Assembly (NCBI GenBank): GCA_964235495.1
Contig: CAXSAX010000017.1
Span: forward strand, 15,960-79,959
Length of the DNA stretch: 64,000 nt
Source: LMUY01 sp964235495
Lineage (GTDB): Bacteria > Pseudomonadota > Alphaproteobacteria > Acetobacterales > Acetobacteraceae
Direction of reading: 5' to 3'
Position numbers and translations under genes: made by a program. Each line of letters opens with the position of its first letter. Position 1 is the first letter of the stretch. This document shows positions 37,685-47,975 of the stretch, piece after piece. The notes under the pieces were generated by a model. That model saw only the letters and a list, made by a program, of their open reading frames with translations, was not told where the DNA came from and made no database searches.

Positions 37685-38089
37685 TCAAGCGGCGGCCGCC
37701 TCGATCATCGCGCGGGCGGACTGCATGCGGTCCATCGCGTCATCCAGCGCGGCCACGTTGGCCTTGTCCGTGTTGTCGTACTCCGTCTGCGCCACGGCCA
37801 GCCGGCGCTCGCCCTCGCCGCGGGACAGCTCGGAGGTGGGCAGCGCCTCGTCCGCCAGCACGGTGCAGCGCTCGGGGGTGATCTCGGCGAAGCCGCCGGA
37901 GACGAACAGCCGGTCGGTCACGTGGGCGCCGCTGTAGATCGCCACTGTGCCGCCGCGCAGCAGCACGATCATCGGCGCGTGGTTCGGCAGCACCCCTATG
38001 TCGCCCTCGGAGGCGGGGATGACCACCATGTCCACGTCGCGCGACAGCAGCAGCTTCTCGGGGCTGACGATCTCCAGCGTGACCGGCAT
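37685..38089 (-). CDS. atpC: F1 ATP synthase epsilon subunit
   Basis: The epsilon subunit joins the gamma stalk to the c-ring and damps ATP hydrolysis. The 134-residue protein has LEIVSPEKLLLSRDVDMVV, ASEGDIGVLPNHAPMIVLLR and FVSGGFAEITPERCTVLADE, then a short helical C terminus. ATG 38089 overlaps the atpD stop as TGATG, indicating coupling. It is the last gene of the atpHAGDC operon. Confidence 0.95.
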   Translation of the reverse strand: MPVTLEIVSPEKLLLSRDVDMVVIPASEGDIGVLPNHAPMIVLLRGGTVAIYSGAHVTDRLFVSGGFAEITPERCTVLADEALPTSELSRGEGERRLAVAQTEYDNTDKANVAALDDAMDRMQSARAMIEAAAA

Positions 38090-39519
38090 CACGCCTTCTC
38101 CTTCATCCCCTCGGCCTTCTTCACCGCGTCCTCGATGGCGCCCACCATGTAGAACGCCGCCTCCGGCAGGTGGTCGTACTCGCCGCGCACAATGGCCTTG
38201 AACGAGCGCACCGTGTCGGCGATGGGCACGAACAGGCCCGGCGTGCCGGTGAACACCTCGGCCACGTGGAACGGCTGGCTCAGGAAGCGCTGAATCTTGC
38301 GGGCGCGGGAGACCACCAGCTTGTCCTCCTCGCTCAGCTCGTCCATGCCCAGGATGGCGATGATGTCCTGCAGCGACTTGTAGGTCTGCAGCACGCGCTG
38401 CACCTCGCGCGCTGTGTCGTAGTGGTCGTCGCCAATGATGCGGGCATCGAGCGAGCGGCTGGTGGAGTCCAGCGGATCGACCGCCGGGTAGATGCCCAGC
38501 TCGGCGATCGAGCGGGACAGCGTGGTGGTGGCGTCCAAGTGGGCGAAGGAGGTGGCGGGCGCCGGGTCGGTCAGGTCGTCGGCGGGCACGTAGATCGCCT
38601 GCACCGAGGTGATGGAGCCCTTCTTGGTGGAGGTGATGCGCTCCTGCAAGGCCCCCATGTCGGTGGCCAGCGTCGGCTGGTAGCCCACGGCGGAAGGGAT
38701 GCGGCCCAGCAGGGCGGACACCTCGGCGCCGGCCTGGGTGAAGCGGAAGATGTTGTCCACGAAGAACAGCACGTCCTGGCCTTCCTCGTCGCGGAAATAC
38801 TCGGCCAAGGAAAGGCCGGACAGCGCCACCCGCGCCCGCGCGCCCGGCGGCTCGTTCATCTGGCCGTACACCAGCGCCACTTTGGAGCCTTCCGTGGTGC
38901 CCTCGCCCAGCTTGATCACCCCGGCGTCGATCATCTCGTAATACAGATCGTTGCCCTCGCGGGTGCGCTCGCCCACGCCGGCGAACACCGACACGCCGCC
39001 ATGGCCCTTGGCGATGTTGTTGATCAGCTCCTGGATCAGCACCGTCTTGCCGACGCCGGCGCCGCCGAACAAGCCGATCTTGCCGCCCTTCAAGTAGGGG
39101 CAGAGCAGGTCAACCACCTTGATGCCGGTCACCAGGATCTCGGCCGAAGTCGCCTGGTCCTCGAAGGAGGGGGCGCTGCGGTGGATCGGGTAGGTCATCT
39201 TGGCGCCCACCGGGCCGCGCTCGTCGATCGGCTCGCCCAGCACATTGAGGATGCGGCCCAGCGTCTCGGGGCCGACGGGCACGCTGATCGGCGCGCCGGT
39301 GTCCAGCACCTCGCTACCGCGCACCAGGCCGTCCGTGCTGTCCATGGCGATGCAGCGGACCGTCCGCTCGCCCAGCTCCTGCGCCACCTCCATCACCAGC
39401 GTGCCGGTGGCGGTCTTGGTGGTGAGCGCGTTCTGGATGAACGGCAGGTCGCCCTCGAACTGCACGTCCAGGACGGCGCCGAGAATTTGGGTGATGCGGC
39501 CTACGTTGTTGTTCGCCAT
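38089..39519 (-). CDS. atpD: F1 ATP synthase beta subunit
   Basis: The catalytic subunit (476 aa) has the P-loop GGAGVGKTVLIQELIN, the catalytic Glu in GERTREGNDLYYEM, the Walker B-like segment VLFFVDNIFRFTQAG and the signature ATTLSRSIAELGIYPAVDPL, with the ADPASPA-like region DDLTDPAPATSFAHLD. It begins VGRITQILGAVLDVQFEG. The upstream spacer to atpG is occupied by hairpin element copy 3, so atpD translation and mRNA level may be set separately from atpHAG. Confidence 0.97.
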   Translation of the reverse strand: MANNNVGRITQILGAVLDVQFEGDLPFIQNALTTKTATGTLVMEVAQELGERTVRCIAMDSTDGLVRGSEVLDTGAPISVPVGPETLGRILNVLGEPIDERGPVGAKMTYPIHRSAPSFEDQATSAEILVTGIKVVDLLCPYLKGGKIGLFGGAGVGKTVLIQELINNIAKGHGGVSVFAGVGERTREGNDLYYEMIDAGVIKLGEGTTEGSKVALVYGQMNEPPGARARVALSGLSLAEYFRDEEGQDVLFFVDNIFRFTQAGAEVSALLGRIPSAVGYQPTLATDMGALQERITSTKKGSITSVQAIYVPADDLTDPAPATSFAHLDATTTLSRSIAELGIYPAVDPLDSTSRSLDARIIGDDHYDTAREVQRVLQTYKSLQDIIAILGMDELSEEDKLVVSRARKIQRFLSQPFHVAEVFTGTPGLFVPIADTVRSFKAIVRGEYDHLPEAAFYMVGAIEDAVKKAEGMKEKA

Positions 39520-39534
39520 GGTAACCTCCGGTTA

Positions 39535-39645
39535 GGCCAGGGCTCTGCCCTGGACCCGCCAAGGGACGGTCGTCCTTTGGAACCCTGTAAAGGGGTCAAG
39601 GGGACGACTGTCCCCTTGTGGGGTCCAGGGGCGAAGCCCCGGCCT
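39535..39645. repeat. Serial-hairpin element, copy 3, inside the ATP synthase operon
   Basis: The atpG-atpD spacer holds a variant of the same element. It shows CCAGGGCTCTGCCCTGG, CCAAGGGACGGTCGTCCTTTGG, AAGGGGACGACTGTCCCCTT, GGGGC-GAA-GCCCC and outer AGGCC/GGCCT arms that enclose the whole unit. Compared with copies 1 and 2 the stem sequences differ at many positions but remain paired. Here it lies between co-directional genes, unlike the other copies. Confidence 0.8.
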
Positions 39646-40529
39646 TAAAGCGCCTCTGCGCCCGATATGATCTCGATCAGCTCGCTCGTGATGCTGGCCT
39701 GCCGCGTGCGGTTGTAGTTCAGCGTCAGCTTGTTGATCGCCTCACCCGCGTTGCGGGTGGCGTTGTCCATCGCCGTCATCCGCGCGCCATGCTCGCCCGC
39801 GCCGCTGTCCAGCTGGGCGCGGTAGAGCTGGATAGCCAGGTTGCGTGGCAGCAGCTTGGCGAGGATGGTCTCCTCGTCCGGCTCGAACTCGTACACCGCC
39901 TGCACGGCGGCCTGCTCCGCCGGGCTGGCGCCGGTCATCGTCGGCGGGATGATCTGCAGCTCGGTCGGCACCTGGTTGATGACGGAGACGAAGCGGTTGT
40001 ACACGACGGTCGCCACGTCGAACTCGTCGCGCCCCAGCATCTCGACCGCCTGGGTGCCGATCGCCTGCACGTCGGCGAACTCGACCCGCTTCTTGCCGGC
40101 GAACGAGATGTCGCCCACGATGCTGCTGGCCATCTCGCGGCGCAGGTAGTCGCGCCCCTTGCGCCCGACGGTGATGATCTTGACCGTCTTGCCTTCCTCG
40201 ATCAGCCGCCGCGCCAGGTTGCGCGCCGCGCGGCCGACGTTGGTGTTGAACGCCCCGGCCAGGCCGCGGTCGGCGGTGATGACGATGAGCAGGTACACGC
40301 GGTCCGCCCCCGTGCCGGCCAGCATGCGCGGCGCAGTGGGGCTGCCCTGCACGCTGGTGGCCAGCGCCGCCAGCACCCGCTCCATGCGCTCGGCGTAGGG
40401 CCGCGCCGCCTCCGCCTGGCTCTGGGCGCGGCGCAGCTTGCTGGCCGCGACCATCTTCATGGCGCTGGTGATCTTGCGGGTGGACTTGACGCTGTTGATC
40501 CGCGCGCGGAGGGCTTTGAGGCTGGCCAT
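39645..40529 (-). CDS. atpG: F1 ATP synthase gamma subunit
   Basis: The central rotor subunit (294 aa) starts MASLKALRARINSVKSTRKI with the conserved N-terminal helix and continues TSAMKMVAASKLRRAQ. The middle domain has VITADRGLAGAFNTNV. The C-terminal helix is MDNATRNAGEAINKLTLNYN, followed by RTRQASITSELIEIISGAEAL. It is separated from atpA by only three bases, and its TAA abuts hairpin element copy 3. Confidence 0.96.
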   Translation of the reverse strand: MASLKALRARINSVKSTRKITSAMKMVAASKLRRAQSQAEAARPYAERMERVLAALATSVQGSPTAPRMLAGTGADRVYLLIVITADRGLAGAFNTNVGRAARNLARRLIEEGKTVKIITVGRKGRDYLRREMASSIVGDISFAGKKRVEFADVQAIGTQAVEMLGRDEFDVATVVYNRFVSVINQVPTELQIIPPTMTGASPAEQAAVQAVYEFEPDEETILAKLLPRNLAIQLYRAQLDSGAGEHGARMTAMDNATRNAGEAINKLTLNYNRTRQASITSELIEIISGAEAL

Positions 40530-40532
40530 GGG

Positions 40533-42068
<1,536 letters not shown>

Positions 42069-42073
42069 GGTGC

Positions 42074-42667
42074 TTATGCAGCTCCCTTCATGGCGTATTG
42101 CAGGCGTTGCAGCCGGGATTTCAGGCTGGTGTCGTACAGGCGGGCGCCCACGCGCACGACAAGGCCGCCGAGCAGCGCCGGGTCCACTGATTCCTGGATG
42201 TTGACGTTGCCGTAGCCGGCCTCGATCAGCCGGGCGCGCAGCTGCTCGCGCTGCACGGGGCTGAGCGCATGGGCGGAGGCGACGGTGGCGGTGACCACGC
42301 CGCGCTTGGTGGCGACCAGGGTGGAGAACGCGGTGACGATGGCGCGCAGCACGCCCAGGCGGCGGTTGTTGGCGATCACGCCCACGAAGTCGCATACCGT
42401 CTTGCCGAAGCCCTGCCCCGCCAGCACGGCCTGCGCCGCGGTGCGCGCCTGCGTCACGTCCACCAGGGGGGAGGACAGCAGGCGGCGGAACGGCGCGCTC
42501 TCGTCGATCAGCCGGCCGAGCGACTGCATCTGGTCCACCACGGCGTCCAGCCCGCGCTGCTCGTCGGCGAGGTCGTACAGGGCGGCGGCGTAGCGCCCGG
42601 GCAGCCCGCCAGCCTGCGACACGACAGCTTGGGTAATCGTGCCTTCAGCGGCCACGCGAGGGTCCAT
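42074..42667 (-). CDS. atpH: F1 ATP synthase delta subunit
   Basis: The delta subunit (197 aa; OSCP homologue) links F1 to the peripheral stalk. It has LPGRYAAALYDLADEQRGLD, FRRLLSSPLVD, FGKTVCDFVGVIANNRRLGV and the C-terminal DPALLGGLVVRVGARLYDTSLKSRL, then QRL. It has an N-terminal extension of about 20 residues (VAAEGTITQAVVSQAG) before the conserved domain. It is the first gene of the operon. The 86 bases between it and the upstream ene-reductase stop should contain the promoter. Confidence 0.95.
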   Translation of the reverse strand: MDPRVAAEGTITQAVVSQAGGLPGRYAAALYDLADEQRGLDAVVDQMQSLGRLIDESAPFRRLLSSPLVDVTQARTAAQAVLAGQGFGKTVCDFVGVIANNRRLGVLRAIVTAFSTLVATKRGVVTATVASAHALSPVQREQLRARLIEAGYGNVNIQESVDPALLGGLVVRVGARLYDTSLKSRLQRLQYAMKGAA

Positions 42668-42753
42668 CCATGGTCAAGGGAAGCGGAGAACCGGCCTTTC
42701 CGCCGGGGGAGGTCGCCTTACCATGCGGGTTTTGGCCACGCAACACGGCGTCC

Positions 42754-43869
42754 TCAGCGCTGGCCCAGCCGGGTCTCGCCGAACAGCCGCGCGTGCTCGC
42801 GCGGCTGCGAGCGCCAGTATTGCCGGGGCGCCGCCACCGTCGCTTCCAGCGCCGCGGCGGCGTGCCACGGCCAGCGCGGGTCGTACAGCACGGCGCGGGC
42901 CAGGGCGATCATGTCCGCCTGCCCCGCCGCCAGGATCGCCTCGGCCTGCTGCGGCTCGGTGATGAGCCCGACCGCGATGGTCGGCAGCCCGGTTTCCGCC
43001 TTCACCGCCGCCGCGAACGCCACCTGGTAGTTCGGCCCGAGCGGGATGGCCTGCGCCGGCGACAGCCCGCCGCTCGACACGTGCATGAAGCCGCACCCCC
43101 GCGCCTTCAGGGCTTGGGCGAACGCCACCGTGCCCTCCAGATCCCAGCCATGCTCCACCCAGTCGGACGCGGACACCCGCACCCCCACCGGCACGTGGGG
43201 CGGCACGGCGGCGCGCACGGCGTCGAACACCTCCAGCGGGAAGCGCAGCCGCTGCTCCAGCGGGCCGCCGTAGCCGTCGTTGCGCTGGTTGGACAGCGGC
43301 GAGAGGAACTGGTGCAGCAGGTAGCCGTGCGCGGCGTGCAGCTCGATCAGCTGCAGGCCCAGCCGCACCGCCCGCTGCGCGCTGGCCACGAAGGCGTCCC
43401 GCACCCGGGCCAGCCCGTCCGCATCCAGCGCCGCCGGGCTCTCCTCCTCCGGCTTCGGCGCCAGGGCGGAGGGGGCCGCCGTGCGCCAGCCGCCCTCGGC
43501 CAGCGGGAGCTGCTGCCCGCCCTCCCACGGCGCGCGGCTGGACGCCTTGCGCCCGGCATGGCCGAGCTGGATGCCGAGCGGCATGGCCGAATGCTTGCGC
43601 ACCGCGTCCAGCACGCCCCCGAGCGCCCGCTCGTTGCCGTCCGACCACAGCCCGAGGTCCCCCGGCGTGATGCGCCCCTCCGGCTCCACCGCCGTCGCCT
43701 CCAGGATCAGCAGCCCGGCGCCGGACAGCGCTAGATGGCCGAGGTGGATGGTGTGCCAGTCGGTGGCGTCCCCGGCTTCGGCGGAGTACTGGCACATGGG
43801 CGCGATGACGATGCGGTTGGGCAGGGTGAGCCCGGCAAGCTCGATCGGCTGGAACAGGTGTGCGGCCAT
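42754..43869 (-). CDS. NADH:flavin oxidoreductase/old yellow enzyme family ene-reductase
   Basis: The 371-residue FMN-binding TIM barrel is of the YqjM (thermophilic-like) class. It has LTLPNRIVIAPMCQYSAEAG with the class Cys, GIQLGHAGRKASS, IELHAAHGYLLHQFLSPLSN (FMN/substrate His pair), VRVSASDWVEHGWD and MIALARAVLYDPRWPWHAA. These enzymes reduce activated C=C bonds with NAD(P)H. The substrate is unknown. It lies upstream of atpHAGDC on the same strand and is divergent from the CDP-diacylglycerol pyrophosphatase gene at 43971. Confidence 0.92.
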   Translation of the reverse strand: MAAHLFQPIELAGLTLPNRIVIAPMCQYSAEAGDATDWHTIHLGHLALSGAGLLILEATAVEPEGRITPGDLGLWSDGNERALGGVLDAVRKHSAMPLGIQLGHAGRKASSRAPWEGGQQLPLAEGGWRTAAPSALAPKPEEESPAALDADGLARVRDAFVASAQRAVRLGLQLIELHAAHGYLLHQFLSPLSNQRNDGYGGPLEQRLRFPLEVFDAVRAAVPPHVPVGVRVSASDWVEHGWDLEGTVAFAQALKARGCGFMHVSSGGLSPAQAIPLGPNYQVAFAAAVKAETGLPTIAVGLITEPQQAEAILAAGQADMIALARAVLYDPRWPWHAAAALEATVAAPRQYWRSQPREHARLFGETRLGQR

Positions 43870-43970
43870 GGGCGGCTCTCCTTCGGCGGCGTGGCTCTAA
43901 CGGCGGCCGGGGTTCGAGGCAATGCACCGCCGTCTTGCCTTCCACGCGGCAGGGGGCAAAGGTCGCCGCC

Positions 43971-44735
43971 ATGCCTGCCCCCACCGCCAGCCTGGCCGCC
44001 ATGACCTTGCCCGTGGCCTTGACCTTGCCCGTGGCCTTCCTTGCAGCCGCAGCCAGCCTGGCCACCGCCGCCGTGGCCCGCGCGGCGGATCCGGACGCGC
44101 TGTGGAAGATCGTGGCCGGCCGCTGCGTCCCCAACGCCCAGGCCGGGGACCCGGCGCCCTGCGTGGCCGTGACGCCGGATTGGGCGGTGCTGAAGGACAT
44201 CAACGGCGCCACCCAGTACCTGCTGATCCCCACCGCCCGCATCACCGGCATCGAGGACCCGGCGCTGCTGGCCCCGGACGCGCCGAACTACTTCGCCGCC
44301 GCCTGGCAGGCCCGCCGCGACGTCGAGGCCCGCACCGGGCATCCCCTGCCACGCGACGCCATCGCGCTGGCGGTCAACCCGCCGGGCGCGCGCTCGCAGA
44401 ACCAATTGCACATCCACGTGGACTGCGTGCGGCCGGACGTGCGCGTGCGCGTGCGCGACCTGCCGGCCGGCCCGGGCTGGACGCCGCTGCCGGCGCCGCT
44501 GGCCGGGCAGCGCTACCAGGCGATGCGGCTGGACACGGCGGCGCTGGACGCCAACCCGTTCGCGCTGCTGGCCGGCGGCCTGCCGGGCGCCCGGCAGGCC
44601 ATGGGCCAGTACACGCTCGCCGTGCTCGGCAGCGCGGAGGGGTTCGTCCTGCTCGCCGGGCGCATTGGCGAGGATGGCGGCGGCCATGGCGAGGACCTGC
44701 AGGACCACGCCTGCGCGCTGGCCCGGCCCCAATAG
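43971..44735 (+). CDS. cdh: CDP-diacylglycerol diphosphatase
   Basis: Cdh hydrolyses CDP-diacylglycerol to CMP and phosphatidic acid at the membrane. ATG 43971 gives 254 residues with an N-terminal hydrophobic signal or anchor (VALTLPVAFLAAAASLATAA). Recognisable segments are LWKIVAGRCVPNAQAGDPAP, YLLIPTARITGIEDPALL and the HIT-like catalytic motif NQLHIHVDCVRPDV. Two 18-base repeats (GACCTTGCCCGTGGCCTT) encode the LTLPVA pairs of the signal. It is the first of three forward genes with an FKBP and a solute-binding protein. Confidence 0.88.
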   Translation: MPAPTASLAAMTLPVALTLPVAFLAAAASLATAAVARAADPDALWKIVAGRCVPNAQAGDPAPCVAVTPDWAVLKDINGATQYLLIPTARITGIEDPALLAPDAPNYFAAAWQARRDVEARTGHPLPRDAIALAVNPPGARSQNQLHIHVDCVRPDVRVRVRDLPAGPGWTPLPAPLAGQRYQAMRLDTAALDANPFALLAGGLPGARQAMGQYTLAVLGSAEGFVLLAGRIGEDGGGHGEDLQDHACALARPQ

Positions 44736-44765
44736 GCAGCGCCGGCCCCCGCGGGCTGTTCGCAG

Positions 44766-44812
44766 GCCGCCGCCGTGCTAAGGGTCGCGCCGCCGCCGTG
44801 CTAAGGGTCGCG
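44766..44812 (+). repeat. Two tandem 23-base repeats before the FKBP gene
   Basis: The segment GCCGCCGTGCTAAGGGTCGC occurs twice with a period of 23 bases in the 101-base space between the pyrophosphatase and FKBP genes. The copies are identical, which indicates a recent slippage duplication. Its effect on expression of the FKBP gene, whose start is 25 bases away, is unknown. Confidence 0.8.
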
Positions 44813-44836
44813 GCGCCGCGAAGGAACGCCCCTCAG

Positions 44837-45259
44837 ATGCGCCGCTTTCTCCTATCCCTGTTCGGAGCCTCGTCGATCGCCATGACCCTGCCCGCATCCG
44901 CCCAGTCGTACGTGACGTTCCCCTCCGGCGTGAAATACCATGACGAGGTGGTGGGAACCGGGCCGCAGCCGCAGCCGGGGCAGACGGTGACGGTGCAGTA
45001 CACCGGCTGGCTGGACGATGGCGGCAAGCCCGGCAAGAAGTTCGACAGCTCGCGCGACCGCAACAAGCCGTTCAGCTTCGCCCTCGGCGCCGGCCAGGTG
45101 ATCGCCGGCTGGGACCAGGGCGTCGCCACCATGCACGTGGGCGGCCGGCGCACGCTGCTCATCCCGCCGGACTCCGGCTACGGCCAGCGCGGCGCCGGCG
45201 GCGTGATCCCGCCCGGCGCCACGCTGATCTTCGACGTGGAGCTGCTGAGCGCCGGCTGA
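44837..45259 (+). CDS. Secreted FKBP-type peptidyl-prolyl cis-trans isomerase
   Basis: The 140-residue protein has a signal peptide (RRFLLSLFGASSIAMTLPAS, then AQ) followed by a single FKBP domain. Its elements are PQPGQTVTVQYTGWLDDGG, KFDSSRDRNKPFSFALGAGQ, VIAGWDQGVATMHVGGRRTL, IPPDSGYGQRGAGGVIPPGA and LIFDVELL. It should accelerate proline isomerisation during folding in the periplasm. GAAGGAA lies about 12 bases upstream of ATG 44837. The solute-binding protein gene begins 8 bases after its stop. Confidence 0.93.
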   Translation: MRRFLLSLFGASSIAMTLPASAQSYVTFPSGVKYHDEVVGTGPQPQPGQTVTVQYTGWLDDGGKPGKKFDSSRDRNKPFSFALGAGQVIAGWDQGVATMHVGGRRTLLIPPDSGYGQRGAGGVIPPGATLIFDVELLSAG

Positions 45260-45267
45260 CCGCGGCC

Positions 45268-46836
45268 ATGCGCCGCCGCCAGATGCTCGGGGGTGCGGCG
45301 GCCCTGCTCGCCGCCCCCGCCCTGGTGCGCGCCGCCAGCGCCACGACCCTGAAGTTCATCCCCTACGCCGACCTCGCCCTGCTGGACCCGGCGGTCAGCG
45401 CCTTTGTCACCCGCAACCACGCCATGATGGTGTACGACACGCTGTTCGCGCTCGACGAGGCGGGCGTGCCGCAGCCGCAGATGCTGGCCGGGCACACCGT
45501 CAGCGCCGACGGGCTGACCTGGACGCTCACGTTGCGGGACGGCCTGCTGTTCCACGACGGCACCCCCGTGCTGGGGCGGGACGTGGTGGCCAGCCTGCAG
45601 CGCTGGGGCGCGCAGGACGCGTTCGGCCAGGCCCTGCTGGCCGCCACCGACGAGCTCTCGGCGCCGACCGACGCCAGCGTGCAATTCCGGCTCAAGCGCC
45701 GCTTCGACCTGCTGCCCGACGCGCTGGCGCACCCGACCAACACCATGGCGGTGATCATGCCGGAGCGGCTGGCGCGCACCCCCGCCAGCACGCGGCTGAC
45801 CGAGATCGTCGGCAGCGGCCCGTTCCGCACCCTGGCGGACGAGCGGATGCCGGGTTCGCGCAACGTGTATGCCAAGTTCGACGGCTACCGGCCGCGCGAC
45901 CAGGGCACGCCCAGCTTCTGCGCCGGGCCGCGCATCGCCTACTTCGACCGGGTGGAGTGGGCCACCACGCCGGAGCCGGCCACCCAGGCGGCGGCGCTGC
46001 GCTCGGGCGAGGCGGACTGGGTCGAGCAGCCGCAAATGGACCTGGTGCCCAGCCTGCGCGCCAGCCGCGGCATCACGGTGGCGGTGGCCGAGACCCGCGG
46101 GCTGATGGGCTTCCTGCGCTTCAACCAGCTGTTCCCGCCGTTCGACAACCCGGCCATCCGCCGCGTGGCACTGCGGGCGGTGGACCAGACCGAGTTCATG
46201 CAGGCCGTGGTGGGCAGCGCCCCGTTCGACGACCGCTGCGGCGTGTTCGGCGCGCACTCGCCGATGAGCAACGATTCCGGCCTCTCCGTCCTCGCCGGCC
46301 CGCATGACCCGGCGGCGCTGAGGCGCGACCTGGCCGCGGCCGGCTACGGCGGCGAGCGGGTGGTGTTCCTCGCCGTGAGCGACGTGCCGCGCATCAACGC
46401 CATCGCCGAGGTGGGCGCCGAGATGCTGCGCCGCATCGGCATGAACGTGGACGAGGTTTCCACCGACTGGGGCACGGTGGTGCAGCGCTCCGTCAGCCGC
46501 CAGCCGCTGGAGCATGGCGGCTGGAGCGTGTTCGCCTCCTTCACCGGCGGCATCGACGCGGGCACGCCTGCCAACAACAACCTGCTGCGCGGCAACGGCG
46601 CGGGCGCCTACAACGGCTGGCCGGTGGCCCCGGCGCTGGAGGCGCTGCGGGACCAGTGGCTGGCGACGCCGGACCCGGCGGGGCGTCTGGCGCTGGCGCG
46701 GCGGATTCAGGAGGAGGCTTGGGAGGACGTGCCGTTCCTGCCGCTGGGGTCGTACGAGCAGCCGACGGCGTACCGGTCGGACTTGGTAGGGATGCTGAAA
46801 GGGCTGATCTTGTTCACGAACGTGCGGCGGGGGTGA
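45268..46836 (+). CDS. ABC transporter substrate-binding protein, family 5 (peptide/opine type)
   Basis: The 522-residue protein has a twin-arginine-like or Sec signal (MRRRQMLGGAAALLAAPALV, then RA). It also has the family-5 pattern MMVYDTLFALDEAGVPQPQ, GLTWTLTLRDGLLFHDGTPV, VGSGPFR, LRFNQLFPPFDNPAIRRV and NNNLLRGNGAGAYNGW. Such proteins bind dipeptides, oligopeptides, nickel or related ligands in the periplasm for import. No permease or ATPase genes are nearby, so it is an orphan binding protein. The base composition falls sharply just after its stop, at the edge of the HNH island. Confidence 0.9.
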   Translation: MRRRQMLGGAAALLAAPALVRAASATTLKFIPYADLALLDPAVSAFVTRNHAMMVYDTLFALDEAGVPQPQMLAGHTVSADGLTWTLTLRDGLLFHDGTPVLGRDVVASLQRWGAQDAFGQALLAATDELSAPTDASVQFRLKRRFDLLPDALAHPTNTMAVIMPERLARTPASTRLTEIVGSGPFRTLADERMPGSRNVYAKFDGYRPRDQGTPSFCAGPRIAYFDRVEWATTPEPATQAAALRSGEADWVEQPQMDLVPSLRASRGITVAVAETRGLMGFLRFNQLFPPFDNPAIRRVALRAVDQTEFMQAVVGSAPFDDRCGVFGAHSPMSNDSGLSVLAGPHDPAALRRDLAAAGYGGERVVFLAVSDVPRINAIAEVGAEMLRRIGMNVDEVSTDWGTVVQRSVSRQPLEHGGWSVFASFTGGIDAGTPANNNLLRGNGAGAYNGWPVAPALEALRDQWLATPDPAGRLALARRIQEEAWEDVPFLPLGSYEQPTAYRSDLVGMLKGLILFTNVRRG

Positions 46837-46911
46837 TAACCTGTAAGTTAGAGTCCTTGGATAGATGGTTTAAACGCCAGAGTTAATATCGTCTTGACAA
46901 GAATTAATTGT

Positions 46912-46940
46912 TTGACGGAAAAAGTGCAATTATGTACTAT
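46912..46940 (+). promoter_or_regulatory. Sigma70-like promoter at the 3' side of the HNH gene
   Basis: TTGACG (46912-46917) and TACTAT (46935-46940) have exactly 17 bases between them, and another TTGACA lies at 46894. The orientation points into the HNH gene against its coding direction. In AT-rich DNA such matches can arise by chance. Confidence 0.4.
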
Positions 46941-46961
46941 TCACAATCCTGATTTGATTTT

Positions 46962-47975
46962 CTATCTACCAGAAATCAAAGTACGCTTACCATAACTCAT
47001 GACTGGTTTTATCAGATCGCCTTTTATTTGATTTGTTTCGTTCATTTCTATTAACTCGGTTAGCGGAGTTTCCGCAGAGTTTGGTCGGAAATCAAGCACG
47101 GTAGGAAATCGGCAAAAGTCTATTTCTTTGCCATCAATGTGTACATCCCGCTCAGATGGTAAGAATATTTGGAAGACGTCGTTACCATATTGTATAACGA
47201 AAAACATGTAAGGCACCTCTAACGTGCTCTGACGCCGCCGAAATACCATTACAGGCAGAAAACTACTTCGATAAAATCCTGGAAGAAACGTGTGGTTAAT
47301 AGGCCAGTTAAAAGGAGCTTCTAAGGTATGGTCAGCCTGGCTAATCCATTTAAAAGCGGGAGTAAAGTTTGGTATCTCAATTTCTGGCAAGATGGACAAA
47401 CCTATCTTAACAAAGGCCTTCATTACTGCTGTAGGGGTGTATGGATCGCGCTGGAAGGTAAACGTGATCTCGTTGTTGATCTCGTCAACGGAAACCCTGG
47501 GATCGTCTCGACCATGGTAGACAGCTAATCCGTTATACCTTCCTTCAAACCTCAATGAGCCACTAGCTTCCCGGATTGTGGGAACTCCATTTTTACCGCT
47601 TACTCCTCCAAGCAAGCGCATTGGCTTGGACCAATTTCCTAGGTCGTTTTCAATTCCGTTCCCGAAAAATTCGTTGCAGGCGTCACACTCGTAAGAGCTA
47701 AAAAGGGATTTGTTGCCTAGACACTCCGGTATTGCATGCGCTTTCTTTCTGAATGAAATACCTGGCGATGATAGTCCGCAAAACCTACACCGACTGGCAA
47801 CTAGGTCCCGAAGAGTTATCTTATTACGCGGCTGTAACCGCCACTGACAAAGCATCTCATAGTTGCAAGAGTAGAACCGTAGCATCTCCTGCAAAGATAT
47901 TAGTTTCTTAACAGGTAAGTCTATAGTCGCTTCATACAGTTTAGGCCACTTGCCCACGTTGGAAATTTTACTCAT
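46962..47975 (-). CDS. HNH-type endonuclease domain protein
   Basis: The 337-residue protein has an HNH-like zinc site: C63 and C66 in CRFCGLSS, the putative catalytic H80 in KKAHAIPECLGN, and C97, C100 and N101 in YECDACNEFFG. This spacing matches HNH_5-like nucleases. The N-terminal 60 residues and the C-terminal 220 residues (beta-rich, with FFVIQYGNDVFQIFLPSE) match nothing I know. AT-rich codon use differs completely from the neighbours. It could be a defence nuclease or selfish-element remnant. The start is ATG 47975; TATAGA preceded 17 bases upstream by TTATGC is a possible promoter. Confidence 0.75.
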   Translation of the reverse strand: MSKISNVGKWPKLYEATIDLPVKKLISLQEMLRFYSCNYEMLCQWRLQPRNKITLRDLVASRCRFCGLSSPGISFRKKAHAIPECLGNKSLFSSYECDACNEFFGNGIENDLGNWSKPMRLLGGVSGKNGVPTIREASGSLRFEGRYNGLAVYHGRDDPRVSVDEINNEITFTFQRDPYTPTAVMKAFVKIGLSILPEIEIPNFTPAFKWISQADHTLEAPFNWPINHTFLPGFYRSSFLPVMVFRRRQSTLEVPYMFFVIQYGNDVFQIFLPSERDVHIDGKEIDFCRFPTVLDFRPNSAETPLTELIEMNETNQIKGDLIKPVMSYGKRTLISGR

